Source: an uncultured Chlorobiaceae bacterium
Lineage (GTDB): Bacteria > Bacteroidota > Chlorobiia > Chlorobiales > Chlorobiaceae
NCBI GenBank assembly: GCA_903939765.1
Contig: CAJAIK010000034.1
Coordinates: 1 to 64,000 of the forward strand
Length of the DNA: 64,000 nucleotides
Reading direction: 5' to 3'
Part shown: piece after piece, positions 11,079 to 19,504 of the stretch
How the letters are laid out: each line of letters starts with the position of its first letter
How positions within the stretch are numbered: position 1 is the first letter of the stretch
Translations under genes and position numbers: made by a program
The notes under the pieces: model-generated
Database searches by the model: none
The model's input: the letters and a program-made list of their open reading frames with translations, nothing else
Told to the model about the DNA's origin: nothing

Positions 11079-11119
11079 TTTTTTAAACCCACCTTTAGAA
11101 TCTGCAGTCTATTTGTGTT

Positions 11120-13480
11120 TTAACGCTTTTCCAAAATCAAAGCCACCACATCGTCCAGCCTCTTCGTTTCCGGGAACACCCGCACTTCATCCAGCCCCAG
11201 CGTGAAGCTGCACGCGATCAGGTCTGGGTGTAATGCTGATAGCCCCATACACTGTTTTTTAAATTCGTCTGGAGAGATGCCAAATACAATAAGGGGCGAC
11301 AAAACCTCCCCATCGAACTCTGCCGCCATCATCTGTCGTACCGTGAATACCCCACAGCCAGACTTCTCCGCCATCACATAAAGCCCGTAAAGAACTATCA
11401 GCGGATCCACTGAACGCGAACGTCGGGTGAGCTTTTCAACGGCTCTGCCCTTCATTTCGGTTTCAATCAACGCCAGGTCTCCTTCGCTAAGCGGAGACGC
11501 CTTAACAAGTTGGCAAAGCGATTGCAACGCACCCTTCCTCACCGATGCCGAACCAACAGATTGAGATAGCTTTTCATCAAGCAGTTTCGTCGGATATCCT
11601 GTGTCAAGATCCGTATTGCAAACATACCATTTCACAAGCGGTGAAGTGTTTGCAAGACGGAACCATAGCGACTGCCAAAGTAGCAAATCGCTGAAACCGA
11701 GTTTCTTACCAACTTCTAAAAGCAGTGTTGTGGTTATAGCAGTTGAATCTCCAATTAACCCCGCTTCACGGAACCACGTCACAGCAGATGGAACCATCCG
11801 GTTACCCAAGGTAGCTGTCTGACGGAAATTTGCGCCCTCGTGCGCCAGAACTTGAATCCATTCCGGTTTCAGTCCAAAAGTCATGTATTTGTTGATACCA
11901 CTGATGTTCATCGTTTTTGCTCCTGCATATCGTTTTGAGTAATACCGCCAACAACCCTCGCTAGGGGAATAACACCTCATGCAATGGATGCACGTACCGT
12001 CATCAATAAAGATTTTTACCTTGCCGTTACAGCTATCTTTCTCCAAGTGCAATGCGCCTGTCGGGCATTCCGCCTCGCAAACGTTGCAACCCGTGCAGGA
12101 AATAGCCTTATGAACAGCGTATGCAAACCACTTTGAAATGGACTTGTCGGCTTTTCCGCTTGTCCAGACACATTGCAGCAAACCTCTCTGACCGTCTTTG
12201 CGGAATGACAACTCAGTACCTTCAATTTTTCCAATAGCCTTGATCCATTCCATTAAATCCTGTTCTGCTTCAACTGGGAACTCACAAATCACTCGGTCAT
12301 TTTTCCGTTCTATACCAGGAGCTATAATGACTTGCTTTAAAGATACGCCGCTTTTCCTCGCATACCATCCGCCTTCATAAACAAACGCATCCGCATCTTC
12401 CTCAGAAGTAAACTCGCGGTCAATCGTATGGCGAACCAAATTAGCGAAAGGCGCGACCTCTTTAGGATAATTCATCTGGATCAGATCATTCTGACGGTGT
12501 GTTGACATCGGACACAACAGACATCCGACACGAGGTAACCCTTTTCGGTACGCCTCGTTCACAATCAGATTATGCTCAAAAATGTAAAGCCACAATTCAT
12601 GGGCCGACCACGCCAAAATTGGCATAGCATTCACCTGCGACTGGCTTTTTAAGCCATCTCCAATATCTTCGTATTCCGAACGCCGTTGACTCTCCTCGCC
12701 ACGAACACCGACAAATACCAGAGTTTTGATTGAGCTTTTGCCGAGCCGTTCCTTGAGAGCTAAAATCGCAGGTGTGCTTTTAAAGACAGAACAGCACCAA
12801 CGCAACGCTTGCGACGGTGGTCCGAAGAGATGCCAGTTTTCCAACGCGGAGGTCTTGGCGGATACCTTCAAAAACGGTCGGCCTTCGTAACGACTTTGAA
12901 TTTTTTCCCATACGCTGTAGGTATCCGGCAGTTCCATATCCGTATCACTGAAAATAACCGGTATGTCCATAGGTAGAACCTTGTGGCAAAGGTCGAGCAG
13001 AACCACAGAGTCTTTGCCACCGCTGAAACCGATATAGACAGCCTCGCATTTTCCCGCATAGGCATCGTACATCTCTTTTATACGCTTAAGTGTATCTGCC
13101 ACCAGCGCGGCCATGATGGCACGGTTTTCGCCCACCAATAACTCGACATCAACTGGAGAAAGCTTCAATTTTCTTGGTGACTTCGCTTCTTCGTGTGTGT
13201 ATTCATTCCCGCACAATACATCCTTCCATTCGATGTCCAGCGGCTTACCGTATTGTTTCTTATGAAGTCTTGCGATTTCTTCGCCGCGATACAGATAAAC
13301 GTTCTGCTTTGCCCAGATGAAGGGGCGTCGCTCTGCCGAATCGAACGCCAACATTGCATCTAACCCTGTTAGCGTCAGTTCCTCTGCGAAGACCGGACGA
13401 ATTTCGCTCGCCACGAACTTTCCTGTCTGCGTTGTCAGGCGATACCTACCCGTGCGCTTGTCCCACTCGTAACTATACAT
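11120..13480 (-). CDS. brxP: BREX PAPS-reductase family protein with ferredoxin domain (BrxP-like), DUF4007-like C-terminus
   Basis: 786 aa; 'YIGFSGGKDSVVLLDL' PP-loop; 4Fe-4S Cys clusters 'CTGCNVCEAECPTGALHLEKDSCNGKVKIFIDDGTCIHCMRC'; C-term 'WIQVLAHEGANFRQTATLGNRMVPSAVTWFREAGLI' resembles DUF4007. Confidence 0.83.
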   Translation of the reverse strand: MYSYEWDKRTGRYRLTTQTGKFVASEIRPVFAEELTLTGLDAMLAFDSAERRPFIWAKQNVYLYRGEEIARLHKKQYGKPLDIEWKDVLCGNEYTHEEAKSPRKLKLSPVDVELLVGENRAIMAALVADTLKRIKEMYDAYAGKCEAVYIGFSGGKDSVVLLDLCHKVLPMDIPVIFSDTDMELPDTYSVWEKIQSRYEGRPFLKVSAKTSALENWHLFGPPSQALRWCCSVFKSTPAILALKERLGKSSIKTLVFVGVRGEESQRRSEYEDIGDGLKSQSQVNAMPILAWSAHELWLYIFEHNLIVNEAYRKGLPRVGCLLCPMSTHRQNDLIQMNYPKEVAPFANLVRHTIDREFTSEEDADAFVYEGGWYARKSGVSLKQVIIAPGIERKNDRVICEFPVEAEQDLMEWIKAIGKIEGTELSFRKDGQRGLLQCVWTSGKADKSISKWFAYAVHKAISCTGCNVCEAECPTGALHLEKDSCNGKVKIFIDDGTCIHCMRCYSPSEGCWRYYSKRYAGAKTMNISGINKYMTFGLKPEWIQVLAHEGANFRQTATLGNRMVPSAVTWFREAGLIGDSTAITTTLLLEVGKKLGFSDLLLWQSLWFRLANTSPLVKWYVCNTDLDTGYPTKLLDEKLSQSVGSASVRKGALQSLCQLVKASPLSEGDLALIETEMKGRAVEKLTRRSRSVDPLIVLYGLYVMAEKSGCGVFTVRQMMAAEFDGEVLSPLIVFGISPDEFKKQCMGLSALHPDLIACSFTLGLDEVRVFPETKRLDDVVALILEKR

Positions 13481-13685
13481 TCATGCCTTTCTCCGGCACG
13501 ATGCCGTTCAGTTTGCAGACCTTAAAAAATAAGCGGTAGTTTGAAATCATGTTTTTCAATGTAGAGATGGCATAATCCATACGTCGAAGCATTCTGTTAC
13601 ACCCGTTCTCCTTTATTTCAGTGACACGAGTATTGACCATCTCTTCTGAACGCACACCAAGTCGCTCCCGTAATCGTCCGCCCAT
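13473..13685 (-). CDS. Small ORF upstream of and overlapping brxP
   Basis: 70 aa; overlaps brxP start by 8 nt; no recognised family. Confidence 0.4.
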   Translation of the reverse strand: MGGRLRERLGVRSEEMVNTRVTEIKENGCNRMLRRMDYAISTLKNMISNYRLFFKVCKLNGIVPEKGMNV

Positions 13686-13746
13686 ATAATCAGATGATTA
13701 CGCATTCCGCCTCTTGTATTTCAGAGAATAGTAATATTTTTGCTGC

Positions 13747-14889
13747 CTAATATTCGTAGTTGTTATTCGCTCGTTTGAGTCGCAAACGTCGATCCCACAA
13801 TACTTCGCCCTCATAGCTAAAATAGCGAAAACCATTTCCAGAAAACGCGCCTAACAAGTGATTCGCCAATGTCGAAATCGCCCAAGCATTTCCGTCATAT
13901 TCAACTTGATTGAGGCCATCCTGCACAACACAAGAAATATGATGGTCCTTTATGAAAACCAGTTCAGCGCCAACCGGCACGCCAAGGTCACTGAAGCGAG
14001 TATTCGAACTTCGCACACGCCTGCCCAACACAGACAAGCCTTTTGCGTTTACGTGAGTTATCTTCGTATTCGAAAAGACATCATTACCGCCTTGGTAGTG
14101 TTTCGCACAAATGCGCATGAAGGTATCGTCATCCAGTAGTGTATACTCTTCGCGTAAACGAATGCGGTAAAACAAATTCAAAGCAAACCCAAGTTTTTGA
14201 GCAGTCACTTTCTCATCCAGCGCAACCATTGTATCTATAATGATTGTCAGTTTCTCCGAGAAATCCTCTGGTAACATAATCGACCCAGTGCTGCGCCAAC
14301 AGTGCACCCCACCGACTTCCGCCTCATGGACTTCCGGCAGGAAGTGCAAACGAATCACCCCTAATACCTCAGCGGTCAGGTGCGGCATCGCCTGCTCGAT
14401 TTCATTAAAAAGCAACGTGCCATCCACCTTTTCAAGCCATTCGGCAATCGTTTCTGAAATTTCCGCCAGATTATCATCTATATTGGGCGGAGACAGGGAA
14501 CAGAAACAGCCTCCCTTACCCCAAACATCGACCTTAAAACCCAAATGCTTTAGAAATATTGCGCAATCCTCCGTTGTGGCAATATGCTGGAAAACCCCGT
14601 AAAAAACTTTAAAAAGCCGTTCGACAGAAAAGCAACCATAATCATTTAGCCATTCCGTTGCTTGCTCTTCGAACTTCAACTGGGTCTCATAGTCCGAAAT
14701 CATCTCGCCAGAAAACCACAGACCACTTTCCAATTGGAACATCGCGGCTTTCAGGTCTTCGATTTGCCAATCTTCAAACGGGACTTTCTGCCGCAACAAC
14801 CTAACTGCCATTGGATCGAATGACACTCCATTTTGGCATTCTCGTTCTAATGCTGTTATAAGTTCAGCAGTCGTCATGCAACTCTCCAT
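13747..14889 (-). CDS. Uncharacterised protein at the head of the BREX-like operon
   Basis: 380 aa, co-oriented, about 60 nt upstream of the small ORF; no recognised motif. Confidence 0.75.
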   Translation of the reverse strand: MESCMTTAELITALERECQNGVSFDPMAVRLLRQKVPFEDWQIEDLKAAMFQLESGLWFSGEMISDYETQLKFEEQATEWLNDYGCFSVERLFKVFYGVFQHIATTEDCAIFLKHLGFKVDVWGKGGCFCSLSPPNIDDNLAEISETIAEWLEKVDGTLLFNEIEQAMPHLTAEVLGVIRLHFLPEVHEAEVGGVHCWRSTGSIMLPEDFSEKLTIIIDTMVALDEKVTAQKLGFALNLFYRIRLREEYTLLDDDTFMRICAKHYQGGNDVFSNTKITHVNAKGLSVLGRRVRSSNTRFSDLGVPVGAELVFIKDHHISCVVQDGLNQVEYDGNAWAISTLANHLLGAFSGNGFRYFSYEGEVLWDRRLRLKRANNNYEY

Positions 14890-15366
14890 TCACAGGTCAG
14901 CCTGTATGGCACTATACCATGCAAATCAACAGGGCTATCTTTTCGATTTCGTAACATAGAAAATAATTCCAAGAGCCCCCGTGGCGATTTTGGGATGATG
15001 ACACAAAACTTGATAGAAAGTTAAAGAATTGACCATGCGAACTGCAAATTCGCTTGTCGCTCAAAGAGCAAAGCATAGATTGGTGTCGTCGTCTCCGGCT
15101 TATTAAGTCGCTAATATAGCCTATTTTTACAATTTACTTGGCGACATAAAATTCAAAAATTCAAAGGAAAACAAGTGCCGGATCTTCTGCTGACTTCGAC
15201 GATACTCCGTACCAGGAGGGAAGATTTTTTCTGTACACTTAACCTTACGGCTGAAGTACCCCTTAATTCGCATCCTCGTTGGACGAGACTTCTACGTTAA
15301 TAAATAGCTGATACGGAGAGTGGAAAATTCAAACCAACCGCTGTATAAAAAGTGAGGAAGCCATGA

Positions 15367-15618
15367 AGCAAGTGTAGGTACTGTAATTCGAGTTCATACG
15401 GTCCGGGGTGCCCGTACAGCCCCAATAAAAAACATGAGCATACTGACGATGAACGCAAGTGCGAGTTTTGCGGATCCTCTTCATACGGAAGTGGTTGTCC
15501 ATACAGTCCAACCGGAAAACATCGCCATGGACACGGCGGTAACAAGTGCGTCTGGTGTGGTTCCGCATCTACCGGTAGTGGATGCGCATACAGTCCTGCC
15601 CGAATGCACGAGAAATAA
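15367..15618 (+). pseudogene. Cys/His-rich triple-repeat small protein gene without an intact start codon
   Basis: Open frame absent from ORF track: SKCRYCNSSSYGPGCPYSPNKKHEHTDDERKCEFCGSSSYGSGCPYSPTGKHRHGHGGNKCVWCGSASTGSGCAYSPARMHEK*; an in-frame TGA lies just before, and an ATG AAG at 15363 is in a different frame. Confidence 0.6.
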
Positions 15619-15628
15619 AAATTACCCC

Positions 15629-15691
15629 ACCAGCAAAAAAGTGTGGGGAGGTCAAGCCCTTGGAGAGGCTTTTGCGGTCACGGATAAAGAG
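15629..15691 (-). pseudogene. About 62-bp fragment of DUF3427-type helicase gene
   Basis: 'cagcaaaaaagtgtggggaggtcaagcccttggagaggcttttgcggtcacggataaagag' matches 17284-17345 (helicase segment 'LFIRDRKRLSNGLTSPYFFAG'). Confidence 0.7.
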
Positions 15692-15719
15692 TTCACGGGC
15701 AGACCCCGTGAGTCACCGA

Positions 15720-15989
15720 TTACTCTGACTCTGTTCCAGGAGAGCTGGTTTCAGCTTGACGTTTTTTGATGATCTCTTCAGCCGTGAGGCGCACGACCTT
15801 ACCATCAATCGTGGTAATAATAGCAGTATTTGTACGAATGGCGAGATCCTCGGCAGCCCTGCCTGCACGTTGCATTGCTGAATAGGAGCCCGCTATGTCT
15901 GTTTTCTGATTTATCTTCACCTGAGGTCCGTTGCTGTAACTATTATTATTTAAACTGTTTAGTTGTAAAAAAGTATTTATATTTTTCAT
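15720..15989 (-). CDS. Small uncharacterised protein ending '...SPGTESE', divergent from the protease leader
   Basis: 89 aa; 'IAGSYSAMQRAGRAAEDLAIRTNTAIITTIDGKVVRLTAEEIIKKRQAETSSPGTESE'; C-terminal coding also found degenerated at 18659-18690. Confidence 0.6.
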   Translation of the reverse strand: MKNINTFLQLNSLNNNSYSNGPQVKINQKTDIAGSYSAMQRAGRAAEDLAIRTNTAIITTIDGKVVRLTAEEIIKKRQAETSSPGTESE

Positions 15990-16265
15990 TCAGTATATAT
16001 TTACACAAATACACAAACAACACAAAACACATTCCTCACAATACAACAATATGGAAAGTGTTGGCGTTAAAAACCTTCACTTTTAAAACCAATGCATTAA
16101 TCCTCTGAAGGCGGTGACTACAGTGTGAAACTGACTAAAAAATGGAGGAAATAATCGTCTATATTGTAAAAGTATTTCGATAAGAAGCTCCAGCAGAAAG
16201 CGAGCTGAAACAACGATCAGTGCACTCCCCATTCAAACTGAAACAACGACTCAAAAAAGAGCGCC

Positions 16266-17021
16266 ATGGCAGCAACACTGAGTTTCACTCCAGAAAAAGG
16301 ACACATCATCATCCCGCTTGGCGACCAGATGGCCCTTATCGATACCGGATCGCCATCAAGCATCTCCTTTTATCCCTTCAACTTTGGAGGTAAGCGCCAC
16401 ACCACCCCGAATCAACTAATGGGTTTTACAACAAGGCAACTCAGCGAACTTGCCGGTATTAAAATCGACATCCTCATCGGTTGTGACATCTTGTCACGCC
16501 ATAAAATCAGGATCCGTTGGCAGGAGCACTGTATCGATATTGGTGACGACACTCCTGACGGCTCCATCGTCGATGACATGGAGTCGATGATGGGGTGCCC
16601 GATCATCCCCCTGCGGATTGCCGGCGAGAGCATAAAGGCCCTCTTCGACACCGGAGCACACCTCTCCTACATATCCCCTGCGCTCATTGCCGGATTGCCG
16701 CAAACAGGCCAAAAAGCCGACTTCCACCCCTTTAACGGCCACTTCACCTCCCCAACCTACACGGTAGAAACCGCTCTCGGAGGCAAGGCCTTTACCATGG
16801 AGTACGGAATACTCTCCGGCGAACTTGGAGCGGCCGTAGATATGACCCTGAACATGACCAACACATCAGCCGTTATTGGCACACAACTCCTTGAACACTT
16901 CGACTGCACACTCGACTGGAAAGAGGGGAGAATATCATGGAGTACGAATAAAAAGATTAACAAAAAAGCTACCCGGCAAGTAGCCAATTCTCTTCATCGG
17001 GATATTTCAAATTTCTTCTGA
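16266..17021 (+). CDS. Retropepsin-like aspartyl protease, copy 2
   Basis: 251 aa; 'ALIDTGSPSSISF' and 'ALFDTGAHLSYIS'; near-identical paralogue of 2548-3225. Confidence 0.82.
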   Translation: MAATLSFTPEKGHIIIPLGDQMALIDTGSPSSISFYPFNFGGKRHTTPNQLMGFTTRQLSELAGIKIDILIGCDILSRHKIRIRWQEHCIDIGDDTPDGSIVDDMESMMGCPIIPLRIAGESIKALFDTGAHLSYISPALIAGLPQTGQKADFHPFNGHFTSPTYTVETALGGKAFTMEYGILSGELGAAVDMTLNMTNTSAVIGTQLLEHFDCTLDWKEGRISWSTNKKINKKATRQVANSLHRDISNFF

Positions 17022-17174
17022 CACCTAACCCGCACATCCTGCGAGTAGCCCATAACGACTACGACAAAAAGAGTGCTGCCAGAAAACTGTTGATACAGCT
17101 AATCCCTCCGGCAACATCTCCTTTGGCTCCAATTCCGAATTTTGGTGGGGGACCAAGGCTATTTGAATAAAGAA

Positions 17175-18425
17175 TCACCCCACCCGTCGTGCCCATGACA
17201 AAGCCCTTGCAGGCAAGGTATGTTCCAGTTCCCAGATAATGGTGATCGGTTTTGAGCCTTCGTGCTTGTGGTACCGAAGTGGGCCGGCAAAAAAGTAGGG
17301 GGAGGTCAAGCCGTTGGAGAGGCGTTTGCGGTCACGGATAAAGAGTATCGGAGTATAGCCTTTTGCTTGATGCTCAATCAATCGTCTGCCAACCGCCGAA
17401 CTGTCGCTTGTCTGGGATTGGCTTTGCCAGTGAAACAGGCTGTCGGTGATGGCATAATCTTCGTACATGGTAGTGGGCGAAAAGTCAGCTTCACTTTTAT
17501 TGATGTCGGCAAAGAAGAGGTCGAGTTTACGGCCGGGAACGTGCAGAATTCCTTCGCGTGAGCTTATCGGGCTCTCGAAAGAGCCCAGCCGAAGGGCGTG
17601 TGTTATCTGTTCGCGGGTGTACGATGCATGTAAGTTGAGTGGGCCGGTTTGCTGCTCAAAAACCTTATTCTGCAAGGGTGTTCGGGTTTTCAACAGCCAA
17701 TCGAGCAGTTCTGTTAAATCACGGGCCACCCCCTGATGGCTTGTAATGAAGCGCTGGGCGTGATAAAGGGTTCCTTCGCCGGGCTTGTTGGTTCCCCACA
17801 AGAGGCTGTGCAAAAGGATTTGCGTGAAGTCGGAATCGCTTGTGCCGGTCGTAACAAGGCGGCGGGCATCTTCAATCAAATGGGTATCGTCCATGAGGGC
17901 GATGCGGCGGAACCCTTTGGAGAGCTGATCGTTCAACTCCACAGCGTTCTGGGGCTTCCCTTCTGCTTCGGCGAGCAGTTGATGGGGCAATCCTCTCCGG
18001 TAGATTTCATCGGGTGAATCAAGATTCAGGCAATCAATGATCTGCTGCAAGCTTATCTCGCCCTCAATTTCTCTGCACAGTTGCCGCAGTTCGCTCAAAA
18101 GCCGTTCACCTCGCAGGTTGGCCGTGGCTGATCGGATATTCTGGAGTACATGTTCCTTGGCTTGCTTTTCGAGGTGCAGAAAACAGCCCGCAGGAAGATA
18201 GGGCATATCCGAATCGATTTGCTTGTCGATCCGCAATTCCGGTCGGCTTGTCAATGCTTTGAAGCGCTTTGCAAAGCTGAAGTTCCGGTGTTGCGGGGCA
18301 ATAAAATCGAGGACGGTCAGGTGTGATTTTTTGTCATGCAGGCGAAGACCGCGGCCAAGTTGCTGCAAAAAGAGGGTGAGGCTCTCGGTGGGTCGAAAGA
18401 GATGGTGTCGTCCGTCTTCAGTATT
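17175..18425 (-). pseudogene. DUF3427-type superfamily II helicase, C-terminal fragment
   Basis: 'FRPTESLTLFLQQLGRGLRLHDKKSHLTVLDFIAPQHRNFSFAKRF' is helicase motif VI plus linker, followed by a DUF3427-like region; N-terminal DEAD/DEAH part absent, homology stops near 18425 at an AT-rich leader. Confidence 0.8.
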
Positions 18426-18555
18426 TATGTTATTACCTTAGTATGTATTGCTTTTTTTATAGCAACACTGATATACAACAAGAAACATTTCTTACAACAC
18501 AACAAAAAAAATTTACAACACGACAAAAAGAATCAAAACGTTTATTTATAAAGAG

Positions 18556-18822
18556 TTGAGTTTTTGTAAATCCTCTTTAGACGGCAGCGGATGTGCAAAC
18601 AGCCCTGAGCGAATTCACGAGAAACAGAACATTACTCATGGGCAGACCCCAGAGGTCAACGATTACTCTGACTCCGTTCCGGGAGAGTTCTTTGCTGCTT
18701 GCATAGGAGCCCGCCATGTCAGGATCGGGAGAAAGTACCCCACCCGTCGAGCCGACGACAATGCACTTGCAGGCAGGGCATTTCACAACTCCCATATACT
18801 GGTCATTGGTTATCCGAGTTGA
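18556..18822 (+). pseudogene. Composite remnant: Cys-rich repeat fragment, small-ORF 3' end and antisense helicase 3' end
   Basis: 'SFCKSSLDGSGCANSPERIHEK' matches 'VWCGSASTGSGCAYSPARMHEK'; 18659-18690 matches 15717-15750; 18732-18818 reverse reads 'PMTSIWEL*NALPASALSSARRVGY' versus 'KPITIIWELEHTLPARALSWARRVG'. Confidence 0.6.
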
Positions 18823-19277
18823 TCAGCGAGATAGTTCTGGATGCCCATTTGGCTGATCTGGTTAATCTGTGCTTCAAGCCAATCAAGGTGCACCTCTTCA
18901 TCTTTGAGAATTGATTCCAGTAGTTCTCTGGTACCACTATCACCTACCTCTGCTGCAAGCTTTATGCCATTATTGTACATGGTTATCGTTTCGGTTTCTG
19001 AATTCATGTCGTTTTTGTGCTGTGCAGCAACATCTGAACCGATTGAAATTTTTTCAAGGTGGCTGACGACTGGAATTCCTTCGAGAAAGAGAATCCTCGT
19101 AATAAGTTTTTCAGCATGTTTCATTTCGTCGATTGCACGCTTTTCATCAGCTTTGTGCAGTTTTTCGTATCCCCAATTGCTGCACATTTCAGAATGCACA
19201 ATGTATTGGTTAGTAGCTGTCAGCTCATGCGCAAGCAAGGCGTTGAGAATTTCAATAATTTTCGGATTTCCGTTCAT
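18810..19277 (-). CDS. bfr: Bacterioferritin
   Basis: 155 aa; 'LNALLAHELTATNQYIVHSEMCSNWGYEKLHK...EMKHAEKLITRILFLEG...DEEVHLDWLEAQ'. Confidence 0.93.
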   Translation of the reverse strand: MNGNPKIIEILNALLAHELTATNQYIVHSEMCSNWGYEKLHKADEKRAIDEMKHAEKLITRILFLEGIPVVSHLEKISIGSDVAAQHKNDMNSETETITMYNNGIKLAAEVGDSGTRELLESILKDEEVHLDWLEAQINQISQMGIQNYLADQLG

Positions 19278-19504
19278 AATGTTCTCCTTGAAGTTTTATT
19301 AATGCATTGGCTTTGTGGAATGGCTGCACTCTTTGTTCATCATCGGGCTTGAATCCGCCTGAATCCTGCAAATATACATTTATATTACACTAATAAACCT
19401 AAAAAGCGACTTGTAAAAGTATTTATCAAGAAAATAATGGTATTTTCGTAAGCTTATTGGTTTGTATCTGGATATTGTGTTGACACATAGAATTCAGGTT
19501 CATA

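Noticed and set aside
16963-17168. Out-of-frame open stretch after protease copy 2 ('...GYFKFLLTPNPHILRVAHNDYDKKSAARKLLIQLIPPATSPLAPIPNFGGGPRLFE')
   Set aside because: No start codon or recognisable family; overlaps the protease 3' end; too weak to call
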